Positions 51,898-59,480 of a DNA stretch of 64,000 nucleotides are shown here, piece by piece. The DNA comes from an uncultured Spirochaetaceae bacterium (GTDB lineage Bacteria > Spirochaetota > Spirochaetia > Treponematales > Treponemataceae), in contig CADCLG010000018.1 of the NCBI GenBank assembly GCA_902802305.1, forward strand, positions 1 through 64,000, read 5' to 3'. The notes beneath the pieces were generated by a model. That model did not search any database, was not told where the DNA came from, and worked only from the letters and a program-made list of their open reading frames with translations. A program made the translations under genes and the position numbers. Positions within the stretch are counted from its first letter, which is position 1. Each line of letters opens with the position of its first letter.

Positions 51898-54878
51898 TAA
51901 GACAATCCTAATTCTGAGAATAATTTTTTATAAGTTGCAAACTCTTCTGATTTTGCGAACTCAATTATCTTGTCTTCTGGAAGATTTTCAAGCAGCTGAT
52001 CCATATAAAGAAGAACAGATTTGATATCTTTCTTTAATTCAGCGTTTTTATCATCTTCTTCTATGCTGTCTTCTTTTGTTGTAAGATAATCAATATTTTT
52101 TTCAGAAAGATTGTTTATATTCTGATCTACAGAAACAAAGTCGTCTTCTACAGCTTCAATTGTATCTTCCTGGGTGTCAGCCATAACTTCTTCATCAGAA
52201 ACTGCTGTTTCCTCAGCAAAATCAGACTGCAAGGTGTCTTCTTCAATGATTTCGTCAGAAACAATTTCTTCTTCTGTGTTTTCTGAAATTTCTGTAGTAT
52301 CTTCTTCTTTATCATCAGAAAGGGCAGCTGCAGCAGCGGCAACGGCTCCAATTGCACCTGCGGCTAATGCACTTCCGGCAACTATTGCGGCTGTATTATC
52401 TTTTTCTTCTTCTTTTTCTTCTTCAAATCCGATATCAAAAATATCATCTGTTGTACCGAAGGCTTCATCTTCTGTAGCATCTGATTCAGGCAGGTCGGTA
52501 AAGTCTGTATCAAAGATATCATCAATTGTACCAAAGGAATCTTCTTCAACAGGAGTTTCTTCTGCAAAAGTTTCTTCAACTGGAGTGTCTTCTACAGGGC
52601 TTTCCTCAATGATAGGCTCTTCAATAGATGTTTCTTCAAGAGGAATCTCGTTTGCAAAGTTTTCTTCTGTAATAGTCTCTTCAACAGGTGTTTCTTCTGC
52701 GAATGCTTCTTCTGCGAATGCTTCTTCTGCTGGAGTTTCTTCAATAATGGTCTCTTCTACAGGTGTTTCTTCTGTAAAGCTTTCTTCCACGATAGTTTCT
52801 TCAGCTGGAGCCTCTTCTGTGAAAGATTCTTCAACCGGAGCCTCTTCAGTAAAACTTTCTTCTACAAAAGTATCTTCAACAGGAGTCTCTTCCGTAAAAC
52901 TTTCTTCTGCGAAAGCTTCTTCTACAGGTGTTTCTTCTTCAGAATTTTCTTCTGTGAAAGTCTCTTCAAAAGAAGTTTCTTCAACAGGACTTTCCTCAAT
53001 AATAGGCTCTTCTACAGCTGTTTCTTCAAGAGGAATCTCATCTGCAAAGTTTTCTTCTATGATTGTATCTTCAAGAGGACTTTCTTCAACAGGTGCTTCT
53101 TCCGCAATAGTTTCTTCAACTGGAATTTCTTCTGTTTCAGCATTTTCTTCAACTGTATTTTCTTCATCTTTATCAGAAAGTGCTGCTGCAACTGCTGCTG
53201 TTCCAAGCGCTGCGGCTCCAACTATTGCGGCGGTTTTTAATGCATCGTTATTTTCTTCTGGAGCTTCTTCTATAATTTCGTCTGTTTCCTCTACAGGAAT
53301 TGTAATTTCATCAGGAAGCTCTTCTTCTTTTATTTCTTCATCAAAAACAGGCTCTTCACTTGTGAATTCTTCTGTGATACTTTCTTCGATTACAGGTTCA
53401 TCAGTTACTGGCTCTTCAGTAACATTTTCTTCGGTAACAGTTTCTTCAATAACTGGTTCTTCAACAGGTGTTTCAGTAATGTTTTCTTCGCTATTTTCTT
53501 CAACAATTTCACTTGAAGAGAAGTCTGCTGTATTCATAATGTTGTTTAATTCATCTGTTGAAAGGGCAATTGTGTCATCATCACCAATAGAATCAAAGAA
53601 TCCGCCTGAACTTTCTTCTGCTTCTACGCTTTCAGGGATAATATCTTCTTCGATTTCAGCTGTCTCTTCAACTGCTTCTGTTGCGGTGATAGAAGAGTTT
53701 GCTTTAATTTCCTCAAGATTTGTCTTTAATGTATTGATTTCTGCTTTTAATCCAGCAAGTTCTGCTACAATCTGCTCAAGAATACCAGAATCCACTGTTT
53801 GAACAGGTGCAGCTGGGGCAGCTGGGATGGCATTTTCTTCTACAGCTTTGACTTCTTCTGTTGAAGCAGGTGATTTTATTTCTCCAACAACAGGCGCAGA
53901 AGCTGCATTGTCATTATCCACACTTAAATCATAATCAACAACCTGTTCTTTTATCTTTGAAGCTTCAACATCCTGGGTTACAGGTGTTTCTTCTGCATCT
54001 GAATCAATTCCAAAAGCAGAAAGATCTACGCTTTCAGCTTCAATATCGTTTCCACCGCTTGGTGTTTCAGTTGTATCTGAATCAAAAGAAACTTCTTCAA
54101 ATTCAAGAGCTTCTGTTTCTTCTTCTTCTTCTTCTTCTTCTTCTTCCGGCTCATCGTCCATGACTTCATTATTTATAGAAGAATTATCTTCTGTTGCAAC
54201 ACTTTCAGCTGATGAATCAAAACTTATATCCATATCAAGAGGTTTTTCATCTACAATATCTTCTTCTTTTTGAGCTTTTGGACCAGCATCAAAATCACCA
54301 AAGTCCATAAAATCATCAAGTGAAACTTCTTCGGTTGATGATGAACCTGAATCGCTCATAAAATCATCAAGGGAGACTTCCTCGCTGGAAGAAGCTGGCT
54401 GACTTGAAGAATCTGTATCAAAATCATCAAAAGAAACTTCTTCAAAAGAATCGAGTGAAACTTCCTCGCTTTCATCAGCTGGAAGAGGAGTGCTTTCTTC
54501 TTCTACAACTGGTGTAGAATCAGCTGTGGTAGGCTCAAGAGCTTCTACTGTAGCAGCAGGCTCTTCAAAAGCACTGAAATCCAAATCATCACTATTATTT
54601 ACTTCTTCAACAGGCATATCTGTCATGCTGTCTGTCAGATTTTGTAATTCATCTGTAGTGAGCGTTGTATCTCCTTCAATGGAATCAGAGGTAAACTGAG
54701 CTTCATCCTTAAACATATCTGAAAAATCAGTGTCTTCGAATGCTTCTGTACCGTCAAAATCTGGTATATTTAGCGTGTCAGCCATATCAAATTCGTCTTT
54801 TTGCTCATCTTTCGGTGTATTCTTTACCCAAACACCATAACTATCAAGTTCATTTGTGAAGTCTTTTGAATCGCTCAT
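51897..54878 (-). CDS. Very large acidic repeat protein with conserved helical C-terminus
   Basis: 993 residues from ATG 54878, chosen because AAGAGGA lies 6 bases upstream (an ATG at 54926 lacks a site). Layout: EEVS(L/F)DDF repeats near residues 140-205; a coiled-coil stretch (ILEQIVAELAGLKAEINTLK); long degenerate ETPVEE/EEAFAEE repeats; two Ala/Gly hydrophobic segments (TAAIVGAAALGTAAVAAAL and a second similar one), each followed by LSD(K/D)KEE; and a C-terminal helical domain (VLLYMDQLLENLPEDKIIEFA). It is extremely Glu-rich. No enzyme motif is seen, so a scaffold or surface-charged structural role is inferred. It heads the MptE-like operon. Confidence 0.8.
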   Translation of the reverse strand: MSDSKDFTNELDSYGVWVKNTPKDEQKDEFDMADTLNIPDFDGTEAFEDTDFSDMFKDEAQFTSDSIEGDTTLTTDELQNLTDSMTDMPVEEVNNSDDLDFSAFEEPAATVEALEPTTADSTPVVEEESTPLPADESEEVSLDSFEEVSFDDFDTDSSSQPASSSEEVSLDDFMSDSGSSSTEEVSLDDFMDFGDFDAGPKAQKEEDIVDEKPLDMDISFDSSAESVATEDNSSINNEVMDDEPEEEEEEEEEETEALEFEEVSFDSDTTETPSGGNDIEAESVDLSAFGIDSDAEETPVTQDVEASKIKEQVVDYDLSVDNDNAASAPVVGEIKSPASTEEVKAVEENAIPAAPAAPVQTVDSGILEQIVAELAGLKAEINTLKTNLEEIKANSSITATEAVEETAEIEEDIIPESVEAEESSGGFFDSIGDDDTIALSTDELNNIMNTADFSSSEIVEENSEENITETPVEEPVIEETVTEENVTEEPVTDEPVIEESITEEFTSEEPVFDEEIKEEELPDEITIPVEETDEIIEEAPEENNDALKTAAIVGAAALGTAAVAAALSDKDEENTVEENAETEEIPVEETIAEEAPVEESPLEDTIIEENFADEIPLEETAVEEPIIEESPVEETSFEETFTEENSEEETPVEEAFAEESFTEETPVEDTFVEESFTEEAPVEESFTEEAPAEETIVEESFTEETPVEETIIEETPAEEAFAEEAFAEETPVEETITEENFANEIPLEETSIEEPIIEESPVEDTPVEETFAEETPVEEDSFGTIDDIFDTDFTDLPESDATEDEAFGTTDDIFDIGFEEEKEEEKDNTAAIVAGSALAAGAIGAVAAAAAALSDDKEEDTTEISENTEEEIVSDEIIEEDTLQSDFAEETAVSDEEVMADTQEDTIEAVEDDFVSVDQNINNLSEKNIDYLTTKEDSIEEDDKNAELKKDIKSVLLYMDQLLENLPEDKIIEFAKSEEFATYKKLFSELGLS
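52535..53490 (-). repeat. Degenerate Glu/Pro/Val/Thr-coding repeat array
   Basis: Within the acidic protein gene, units of about 8-12 codons encoding variants of E-E-(T/S)-P-V-E-E or E-E-(A/S)-F-(A/T)-E-E recur dozens of times. They are interrupted near 53160-53250 by the first Ala/Gly hydrophobic segment. DNA similarity between units is high enough for slippage or recombination to change length. Confidence 0.75.
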
Positions 54879-54915
54879 GTAATTCCTCTTAATTTTGATA
54901 TAATATTCTATATTT

Positions 54916-54929
54916 ATTATCGGCATAAA
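54916..54929 (-). promoter_or_regulatory. Sigma-28-like -10 element facing the acidic-protein operon
   Basis: On the minus strand this reads TTTATGCCGATAAT and contains GCCGATAA, the consensus -10 of FliA (sigma-28). The -35 region (15 bases further upstream) is not a good TAAA match. The predicted transcript would start near 54910, giving a ~30-base leader containing the AAGAGGA site of the acidic protein gene. The same 14 bases occur inverted at 55003-55016. Confidence 0.5.
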
Positions 54930-55002
54930 TGTTAATAAAAAACATAAAATATTAATACATTTTTTTTAGTATAACACACATTTTAAATTCAGAAAACATA
55001 AT

Positions 55003-55016
55003 TTTATGCCGATAAT
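55003..55016 (+). promoter_or_regulatory. Second, inverted copy of the sigma-28-like -10 element, facing the FtsB-like gene
   Basis: TTTATGCCGATAAT, the exact inverse of 54916-54929. Read as sigma-28, the -35 is weak. Read as sigma-70, GATAAT (55011-55016) has TTCAGA 17 bases upstream. It lies 12 bases before the ATG at 55029, so any leader is very short. Confidence 0.5.
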
Positions 55017-55028
55017 GAAAAAGTAATT

Positions 55029-55526
55029 ATGAAAGGTATTAAATATTTAAGCGTATTATTTGTTGGCACGTTAGTTTATGTTCTTCTATCTGTTACTGTA
55101 GGACAAAACAGTTTTAAGTCCTATAAAAAAATGGAAGAACAAAAGAGAATTGTCAGCAGACAAAAAGCTGAAATTCAAAATATAAACACTGAACTTTCGC
55201 TGGAGCTTACGGCATTAAAAAGTGATAAGGCTGTTATTGCTGCTTATGCCAGAAAGCTTGATTATGTAAATGACGGCGAAAAACTTGTAAAAATCACAGG
55301 CTTAAAACCTTATCAGACTGAACTTTATGATACCGGTAGTGTAGTTAGGCACGAGGAACCTGAATATATTTCTGAAAGATTTTGTAAGCTTTCTGCCTTG
55401 ATTGTCGCTTTTTTGTGGTTGATTATTCTTTTCTTTTATGATTTAAATAAAGGCAACATAAGTTTTAAAACTCAAGAAAAACCAATGATAACAGGTGTGC
55501 CTATTTATGATTTGCCACAAATCTGA
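55029..55526 (+). CDS. FtsB/DivIC-like septum formation initiator protein
   Basis: 165 residues. N-terminal membrane helix (about residues 5-25), a coiled coil (~30-70) and a LDYVNDGEKLVKI segment that resembles the conserved GYVxxGEKLVK region of FtsB/DivIC. A second hydrophobic helix (LSALIVAFLWLIILFFY) lies near residues 120-137, which is atypical. Such proteins link the divisome at midcell. It overlaps the Sua5-type gene, so the pair is probably coexpressed. The function is inferred from topology and one motif. Confidence 0.7.
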   Translation: MKGIKYLSVLFVGTLVYVLLSVTVGQNSFKSYKKMEEQKRIVSRQKAEIQNINTELSLELTALKSDKAVIAAYARKLDYVNDGEKLVKITGLKPYQTELYDTGSVVRHEEPEYISERFCKLSALIVAFLWLIILFFYDLNKGNISFKTQEKPMITGVPIYDLPQI

Positions 55527-56073
55527 TGATAATTCTATAAAAATTTCTTCTGATTTTTTAATTCAAGAAAAAGTTGTAATTCTTCCAACTGATACGGTTT
55601 ATGGATTTTCTGCCATTGTTAATGAAAATACTGATAAAAAAATTCGTGAAATAAAGGGACGAAGTGAAAAAAAGCCTTTTATTCAGCTGATTGCCAATCC
55701 TTCTGATATTTATGAATATACTTCCTGTAAAATCCCCCAAAAGATTTTTGACTTATGGCCGGGACCTTTAACTGTAATAGTTCCAGATATCCGTCTTGAA
55801 GGTAAGGAGATTAATACAACTGCTTTCCGCTGTCCTGGAGATGAATGGCTTAGAAAAATTATAGGGGAGTGTGGTAAAGTTCTTTTTTCAACCAGTGTAA
55901 ATAGAAGCGGTTTTCCTGTTCTCGATTCAGAAGAAGACATTGTAAAAGAATTTTCAAATGATACAGATTTAATTGTTCTTGATGGTGATAAAAAGAATGC
56001 TCTTCCTTCTACAATAATTAAAATTGAAAATAATGATTTTGTTGTTCTTAGACAGGGAAGTTTAAAGATTTAA
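55507..56073 (+). CDS. L-threonylcarbamoyladenylate synthase (Sua5/YrdC/YwlC)
   Basis: Makes threonylcarbamoyl-AMP for t6A37 modification of tRNA. Motifs are PTDTVYGFSA near the N-terminus, the IKGRSEKKPF Lys/Arg site and STSVNRSG. At 188 residues it is the short YrdC type without the C-terminal Sua5 domain. ATG 55507 is preferred; a GTG at 55495 is also in frame. Both overlap the FtsB-like gene. Confidence 0.9.
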   Translation: MICHKSDDNSIKISSDFLIQEKVVILPTDTVYGFSAIVNENTDKKIREIKGRSEKKPFIQLIANPSDIYEYTSCKIPQKIFDLWPGPLTVIVPDIRLEGKEINTTAFRCPGDEWLRKIIGECGKVLFSTSVNRSGFPVLDSEEDIVKEFSNDTDLIVLDGDKKNALPSTIIKIENNDFVVLRQGSLKI

Positions 56074-56080
56074 ACTGAAA

Positions 56081-56962
56081 TCAGGATTTTCGTTTCCAAG
56101 TAACGTTTAAATCTGCTGGGACCGCAGAGCCGTTGCTTTCTATAAGTGTATTTTTAATTCCAACTAAAGTATTTTCATTTGAGACAGAAAATGTCCATTT
56201 TATTGGTGCAGCGTTTACTGCTTCCTTTAAGGCAATTTGTCTTGGCAGCTCAATTAAGAAAGAAGCGTTTGCACGACTGCTCTGAGTTATTATTACTTTT
56301 TTTGTAGAATCAGAAGCGTTTTCAAGTTCAATAGAAATATTCATTGTCGCTCCGTTTGTAAAAATAACAAATCCGCGACCACCCCTCATGATTACAATTT
56401 TATCAATATTGTCTTCTCCAGACCAGGTTCCTGACAAAAACTCTGTTGAAACTAGACCTGAGTTTTTGTTTAAATTAAAATTAGAATTAATGTCGGAATC
56501 GCCTGCAGAAACATCCTGTTTATCAATCAGATTTTTGATTGAAGCCTGAAGAACGGCTTTTGGTTCCATAAGAATTTTGTAATATGAATCGTATTCCTTG
56601 CTTTCTGTCTGTTTTGTATTATTTTTCTTGTCTATCAGGGTAAAAGAAGAAATCCACTTTGATGAATTTTCTTTTTTTGTGATTTTTGCATAAAAAGAGA
56701 GGTTATCATTGGACAACTGGCTGTTTTCTGGTGCGGCTTCTATACTGTTTGCAATCCTCTTGTCGTTAACCACAAAATTATTAATTTCGCAAAGCTGGGT
56801 ATAATACAAGTCGCTTGTCATTTTTGACATGTTCTGGTCAATTTCTGTAGAAACAATGCCATAGTAATCGATGTTGTATTGTGCCTGACCAAATAAACTA
56901 TTTATAAGAAGTAAAGAGAAAAATAATAAAAAAATAATCTTTTTATTCAGTTTTCTATTCAA
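56081..56962 (-). CDS. Exported protein of unknown function
   Basis: 293 residues with a typical signal peptide (LNKKIIFLLFFSLLLINSLFGQA). The mature part has two beta-rich regions; the second begins GTWSGEDNIDKIVIMRGGRGF. No family was recognised. It lies 1 base after smpB in the same direction and ends 7 bases from the convergent Sua5-type gene. Confidence 0.75.
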   Translation of the reverse strand: MNRKLNKKIIFLLFFSLLLINSLFGQAQYNIDYYGIVSTEIDQNMSKMTSDLYYTQLCEINNFVVNDKRIANSIEAAPENSQLSNDNLSFYAKITKKENSSKWISSFTLIDKKNNTKQTESKEYDSYYKILMEPKAVLQASIKNLIDKQDVSAGDSDINSNFNLNKNSGLVSTEFLSGTWSGEDNIDKIVIMRGGRGFVIFTNGATMNISIELENASDSTKKVIITQSSRANASFLIELPRQIALKEAVNAAPIKWTFSVSNENTLVGIKNTLIESNGSAVPADLNVTWKRKS

Positions 56963-56963
56963 A

Positions 56964-57425
56964 TTATCTCCCTGTGTTTCTAAACTCCCTCTGCAATTCT
57001 CTGTCTATGTCTCGGCTTTTTATTGTCGCACGCTTATCGTACTGTTTTTTACCTTTACATACACCCAAAGATGCTTTTACTTTTCCGTCCTTTAAATAAA
57101 ACTGTATAGGAACCAAAGTGTAACCTTTTTCTTCAACTTTTCTTGTAATTTTTTTAATTTCTTCCCTGTGAAGAAGTAATTTCTTGGGTCTATCGGGATC
57201 ATGGTTGAAAATAGAAGAAAATGGATACTCAGAAATATGCAGATTCTTCACCCAGACTTCACCATTTATAATTTCGGCAAAACTGTCAGGAAATGAAATG
57301 TTTCCGTTTTTAAAGGATTTTACTTCTGTGCCTTCCAATGCAATTCCACATTCGTAAGTGTCCTCAATAAAATAATCGAAACGAGCCTTTCTGTTTTCTG
57401 CAATAATTTTTCTTCCTTCTGCCAT
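56964..57425 (-). CDS. smpB: tmRNA-binding protein SmpB
   Basis: Binds tmRNA for trans-translation of stalled ribosomes. Conserved blocks are ENRKARFDYFIEDTYECGI, LEGTEVKSFK, HISEY and the basic C-terminal tail KSRDIDRELQR. The 153-residue length is standard. No Shine-Dalgarno sequence is visible, and a near-perfect promoter ends 9 bases before the ATG. The tmRNA gene (ssrA) was not seen in this window. Confidence 0.95.
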   Translation of the reverse strand: MAEGRKIIAENRKARFDYFIEDTYECGIALEGTEVKSFKNGNISFPDSFAEIINGEVWVKNLHISEYPFSSIFNHDPDRPKKLLLHREEIKKITRKVEEKGYTLVPIQFYLKDGKVKASLGVCKGKKQYDKRATIKSRDIDRELQREFRNTGR

Positions 57426-57434
57426 AATCTCTTT

Positions 57435-57463
57435 ATTATAAAATATACTTAAAATGCTTTCAA
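57435..57463 (-). promoter_or_regulatory. Promoter of smpB (leaderless or near-leaderless)
   Basis: On the minus strand TTGAAA (57463-57458), a 17-base spacer and a perfect TATAAT (57440-57435). The ATG at 57425 lies 9 bases after the -10, so transcription should begin within about 3 bases of the start codon. Confidence 0.75.
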
Positions 57464-57489
57464 GTTCTCATATTATGATCATATTCCGA

Positions 57490-57518
57490 TTGTAAGATAT
57501 GATTTTTTATGATATTTT
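57490..57518 (+). promoter_or_regulatory. Probable promoter of the signal peptidase homologue
   Basis: TTGTAA (57490-57495), a 17-base spacer and TATTTT (57513-57518). The GTG start at 57545 follows with an AAGGGGTGG ribosome site, giving a conventional ~20-base leader. Confidence 0.5.
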
Positions 57519-57544
57519 TAAATGAATAACTAAGGGGTGGTGAA

Positions 57545-58246
57545 GTGAACAGACAGCTTTTTGAATATTCTTATGCATTAAAAAAAGAAAAAAAACGCCA
57601 GTCATTTTTTATTGTTTTATATATTCTTTTTATTGTTTTTCTTATAAGTTCGATTCTGCATTTTGTCATCTTTCCTGTAAGACAGGTTTCACAGACAATG
57701 ATTCCTGATGTAAAGGAAGGTTCTCTGGTTATGGTACTTCCTTTTTTACGCAATTCCTGTGAAAGAGGTGATATTGTCCTTGTAGATTCAATTCAACAAG
57801 ATGAGCTTCCTAAGGGAAAGAAAATCCTCAAGTATATTGTTGCTTTTGTTACAGCCCAGCAGGTTCAGCTTTATGAAGATAAAAATTATCCTGGCAGTAA
57901 ACAAAAGCTGCGGCGGGTAATCGGGCTTCCCGGCGATACTATTTATATGCGTGATTATGTACTTTATATCAAGCCTCAAGGGGAAAAGCACTTTCTTACT
58001 GAGTTTGAAGTAATTAAAAATAAATATAACGTTACTTTTTATACTGCTGATGCTCAATGGGATTCTTCTTTAGGTGTAAAAGGTTCTTTTGAGCAGCTTG
58101 TATTAAAAGATGATGAATATTTTGTTCTAGGCGATAATAGAAAATCTGCCTCTGATTCAAGATTGTGGGGACCTGTAAAAAAGGATTCTGTTTGCGGAAA
58201 AGCTCTTTTCTGTTATTTCCCATTCCAAAATTTTAAGCTGTATTAA
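57545..58246 (+). CDS. Signal peptidase I homologue with substituted catalytic residues
   Basis: 233 residues: cytoplasmic N-terminus, one membrane helix (~22-44) and an S26-type domain. Where active enzymes have SMxP, this protein has TMIP (T51 at the nucleophile position). Where they have the general-base lysine in KR(V/A)xGLPGD, it has R123 in RRVIGLPGD. The structural box GDNRxxSxDSR is intact at 196-206. The Ser/Lys dyad is therefore absent and the protein is probably inactive or uses another residue (S49 is nearby). A second, active enzyme is expected elsewhere in the genome. The hemW-like gene starts 1 base after its stop. Confidence 0.85.
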   Translation: MNRQLFEYSYALKKEKKRQSFFIVLYILFIVFLISSILHFVIFPVRQVSQTMIPDVKEGSLVMVLPFLRNSCERGDIVLVDSIQQDELPKGKKILKYIVAFVTAQQVQLYEDKNYPGSKQKLRRVIGLPGDTIYMRDYVLYIKPQGEKHFLTEFEVIKNKYNVTFYTADAQWDSSLGVKGSFEQLVLKDDEYFVLGDNRKSASDSRLWGPVKKDSVCGKALFCYFPFQNFKLY

Positions 58247-58247
58247 C

Positions 58248-59480
58248 GTGACTTGCGGTAATAATAAAAAATTAAGTCTCTATATTCATATTCCCTTTTG
58301 TCTTTCAAAATGCGAATACTGTGATTTTTTCAGCATTACTCCAAAAGCTGGAATTTTTAATGGCTGCAAGAGCATTCCAGATTCCTATGTAGATGCTTTG
58401 TGCTCTGAAATTTTATACAGAGTAGGAAAATATATGCAGGTAGACTTTGAAAAGCTATTGACATATTACAATAAGTACTTATATCAAAAGAGGGGTAGTA
58501 TAAATGCAAGTTTAATCTGCGATACTATTTTTCTTTGTAAAGATGTTTTTTGTGATGATGAGCCTTTTGAATTTACAATTGAAGTGAATCCCGATGATGT
58601 TACAAAAGAGCTGCTGGAAAGTTTTGAAGAAAATGGAATAAACAGAATTTCATGTGGAATTCAATCATGTACTGATTCCTGTCTGCAATTTGTAAACAGA
58701 CGGGCAAAAAGAAAAGAAAATCTCAAGGCAATGGAAATAATAAGCAGGTATTGGAAGGGAAAAAAATCTTTTGATTTAATCTGTGGACTTCCATACGAAA
58801 GTAAAGAAAGCTTTAAAGAATCTTTAGAACTGCTTATGTCTTTTAATCCCGACCATATTTCCATGTATTCTCTTACGATAGAAGACCAGACGCCTCTTGG
58901 ACGTAAGTGCAATTCCGGTCAGCTTGATTATGATTTTAATTATGCAGACGAATTGTGGCTTGAATCAAAAGCTTTTCTTGAAAAAAATGGTTATTGTCAG
59001 TATGAGGTTTCCAATTTCTGCAAGCCTGGCTGCGAATGTATTCATAATTTAGTCTACTGGAATCATGAAGATTATCTCGGTTGTGGAAGTGGTGCAAGCG
59101 GTACTCTTTATGATTGTGATGGTAGAGCCTTTCGCTGGACAAATACTACAGATGTCCAAAAATATATTGATTTTTGGTGTGAAGATTTTGCCTCTCTTTA
59201 TAAAAAAACGGATTTAAATGTTTGCGCAATAGAATTTGTTGATTGCCAGACTTCTATTTTTGAATATTTTATGATGGGATTACGAAAGACAGCCGGTATA
59301 AGTGAAAAGGATTTTTTTAATAAGTTTAAAAGAACAATTCCTCAGCAGATTATTGGACTTTTTGAAAAATGGCAGAAAAAAGGGCTTGCGGATATTATCT
59401 GTCAAAACGATGAAAAAAGATATTTTTTAACTAAAGACGGGCTTTTGTTTCTGAATCGCTTTTTAGAGGAAATAAATTAA
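58248..59480 (+). CDS. HemW/HemN-like radical SAM protein lacking the GGGTP motif
   Basis: 410 residues, GTG start. The 4Fe-4S motif CxxxCxxC is C18, C22 and C25 in PFCLSKCEYC. Downstream blocks fit the HemW family: EFTIEVNPDD, INRISCGIQS, SMYSLTIEDQTPLG, and CIHNLVYWNHEDYLGCGSGASG. The glycine-rich GGGTPS loop that normally precedes the EVNP strand and contacts SAM is missing; the region reads ICDTIFLCKDVF. HemW proteins are heme chaperones, not coproporphyrinogen oxidases. The loss of this loop may change or remove SAM chemistry. The stop overlaps the convergent kinase stop. Confidence 0.87.
   Translation: MTCGNNKKLSLYIHIPFCLSKCEYCDFFSITPKAGIFNGCKSIPDSYVDALCSEILYRVGKYMQVDFEKLLTYYNKYLYQKRGSINASLICDTIFLCKDVFCDDEPFEFTIEVNPDDVTKELLESFEENGINRISCGIQSCTDSCLQFVNRRAKRKENLKAMEIISRYWKGKKSFDLICGLPYESKESFKESLELLMSFNPDHISMYSLTIEDQTPLGRKCNSGQLDYDFNYADELWLESKAFLEKNGYCQYEVSNFCKPGCECIHNLVYWNHEDYLGCGSGASGTLYDCDGRAFRWTNTTDVQKYIDFWCEDFASLYKKTDLNVCAIEFVDCQTSIFEYFMMGLRKTAGISEKDFFNKFKRTIPQQIIGLFEKWQKKGLADIICQNDEKRYFLTKDGLLFLNRFLEEIN

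Noticed and set aside
52174..53802. Long plus-strand open frame (542 codons, Ser/Val-rich) antisense to the acidic protein gene
   Set aside because: It is a by-product of GAA/GAT-rich codons, whose complement lacks stops; no ribosome site, promoter or family resemblance supports it.
54879..54926. Upstream start of the acidic protein at 54926
   Set aside because: It lacks a ribosome site and would overlap the GCCGATAA element; ATG 54878 has AAGAGGA at good spacing.
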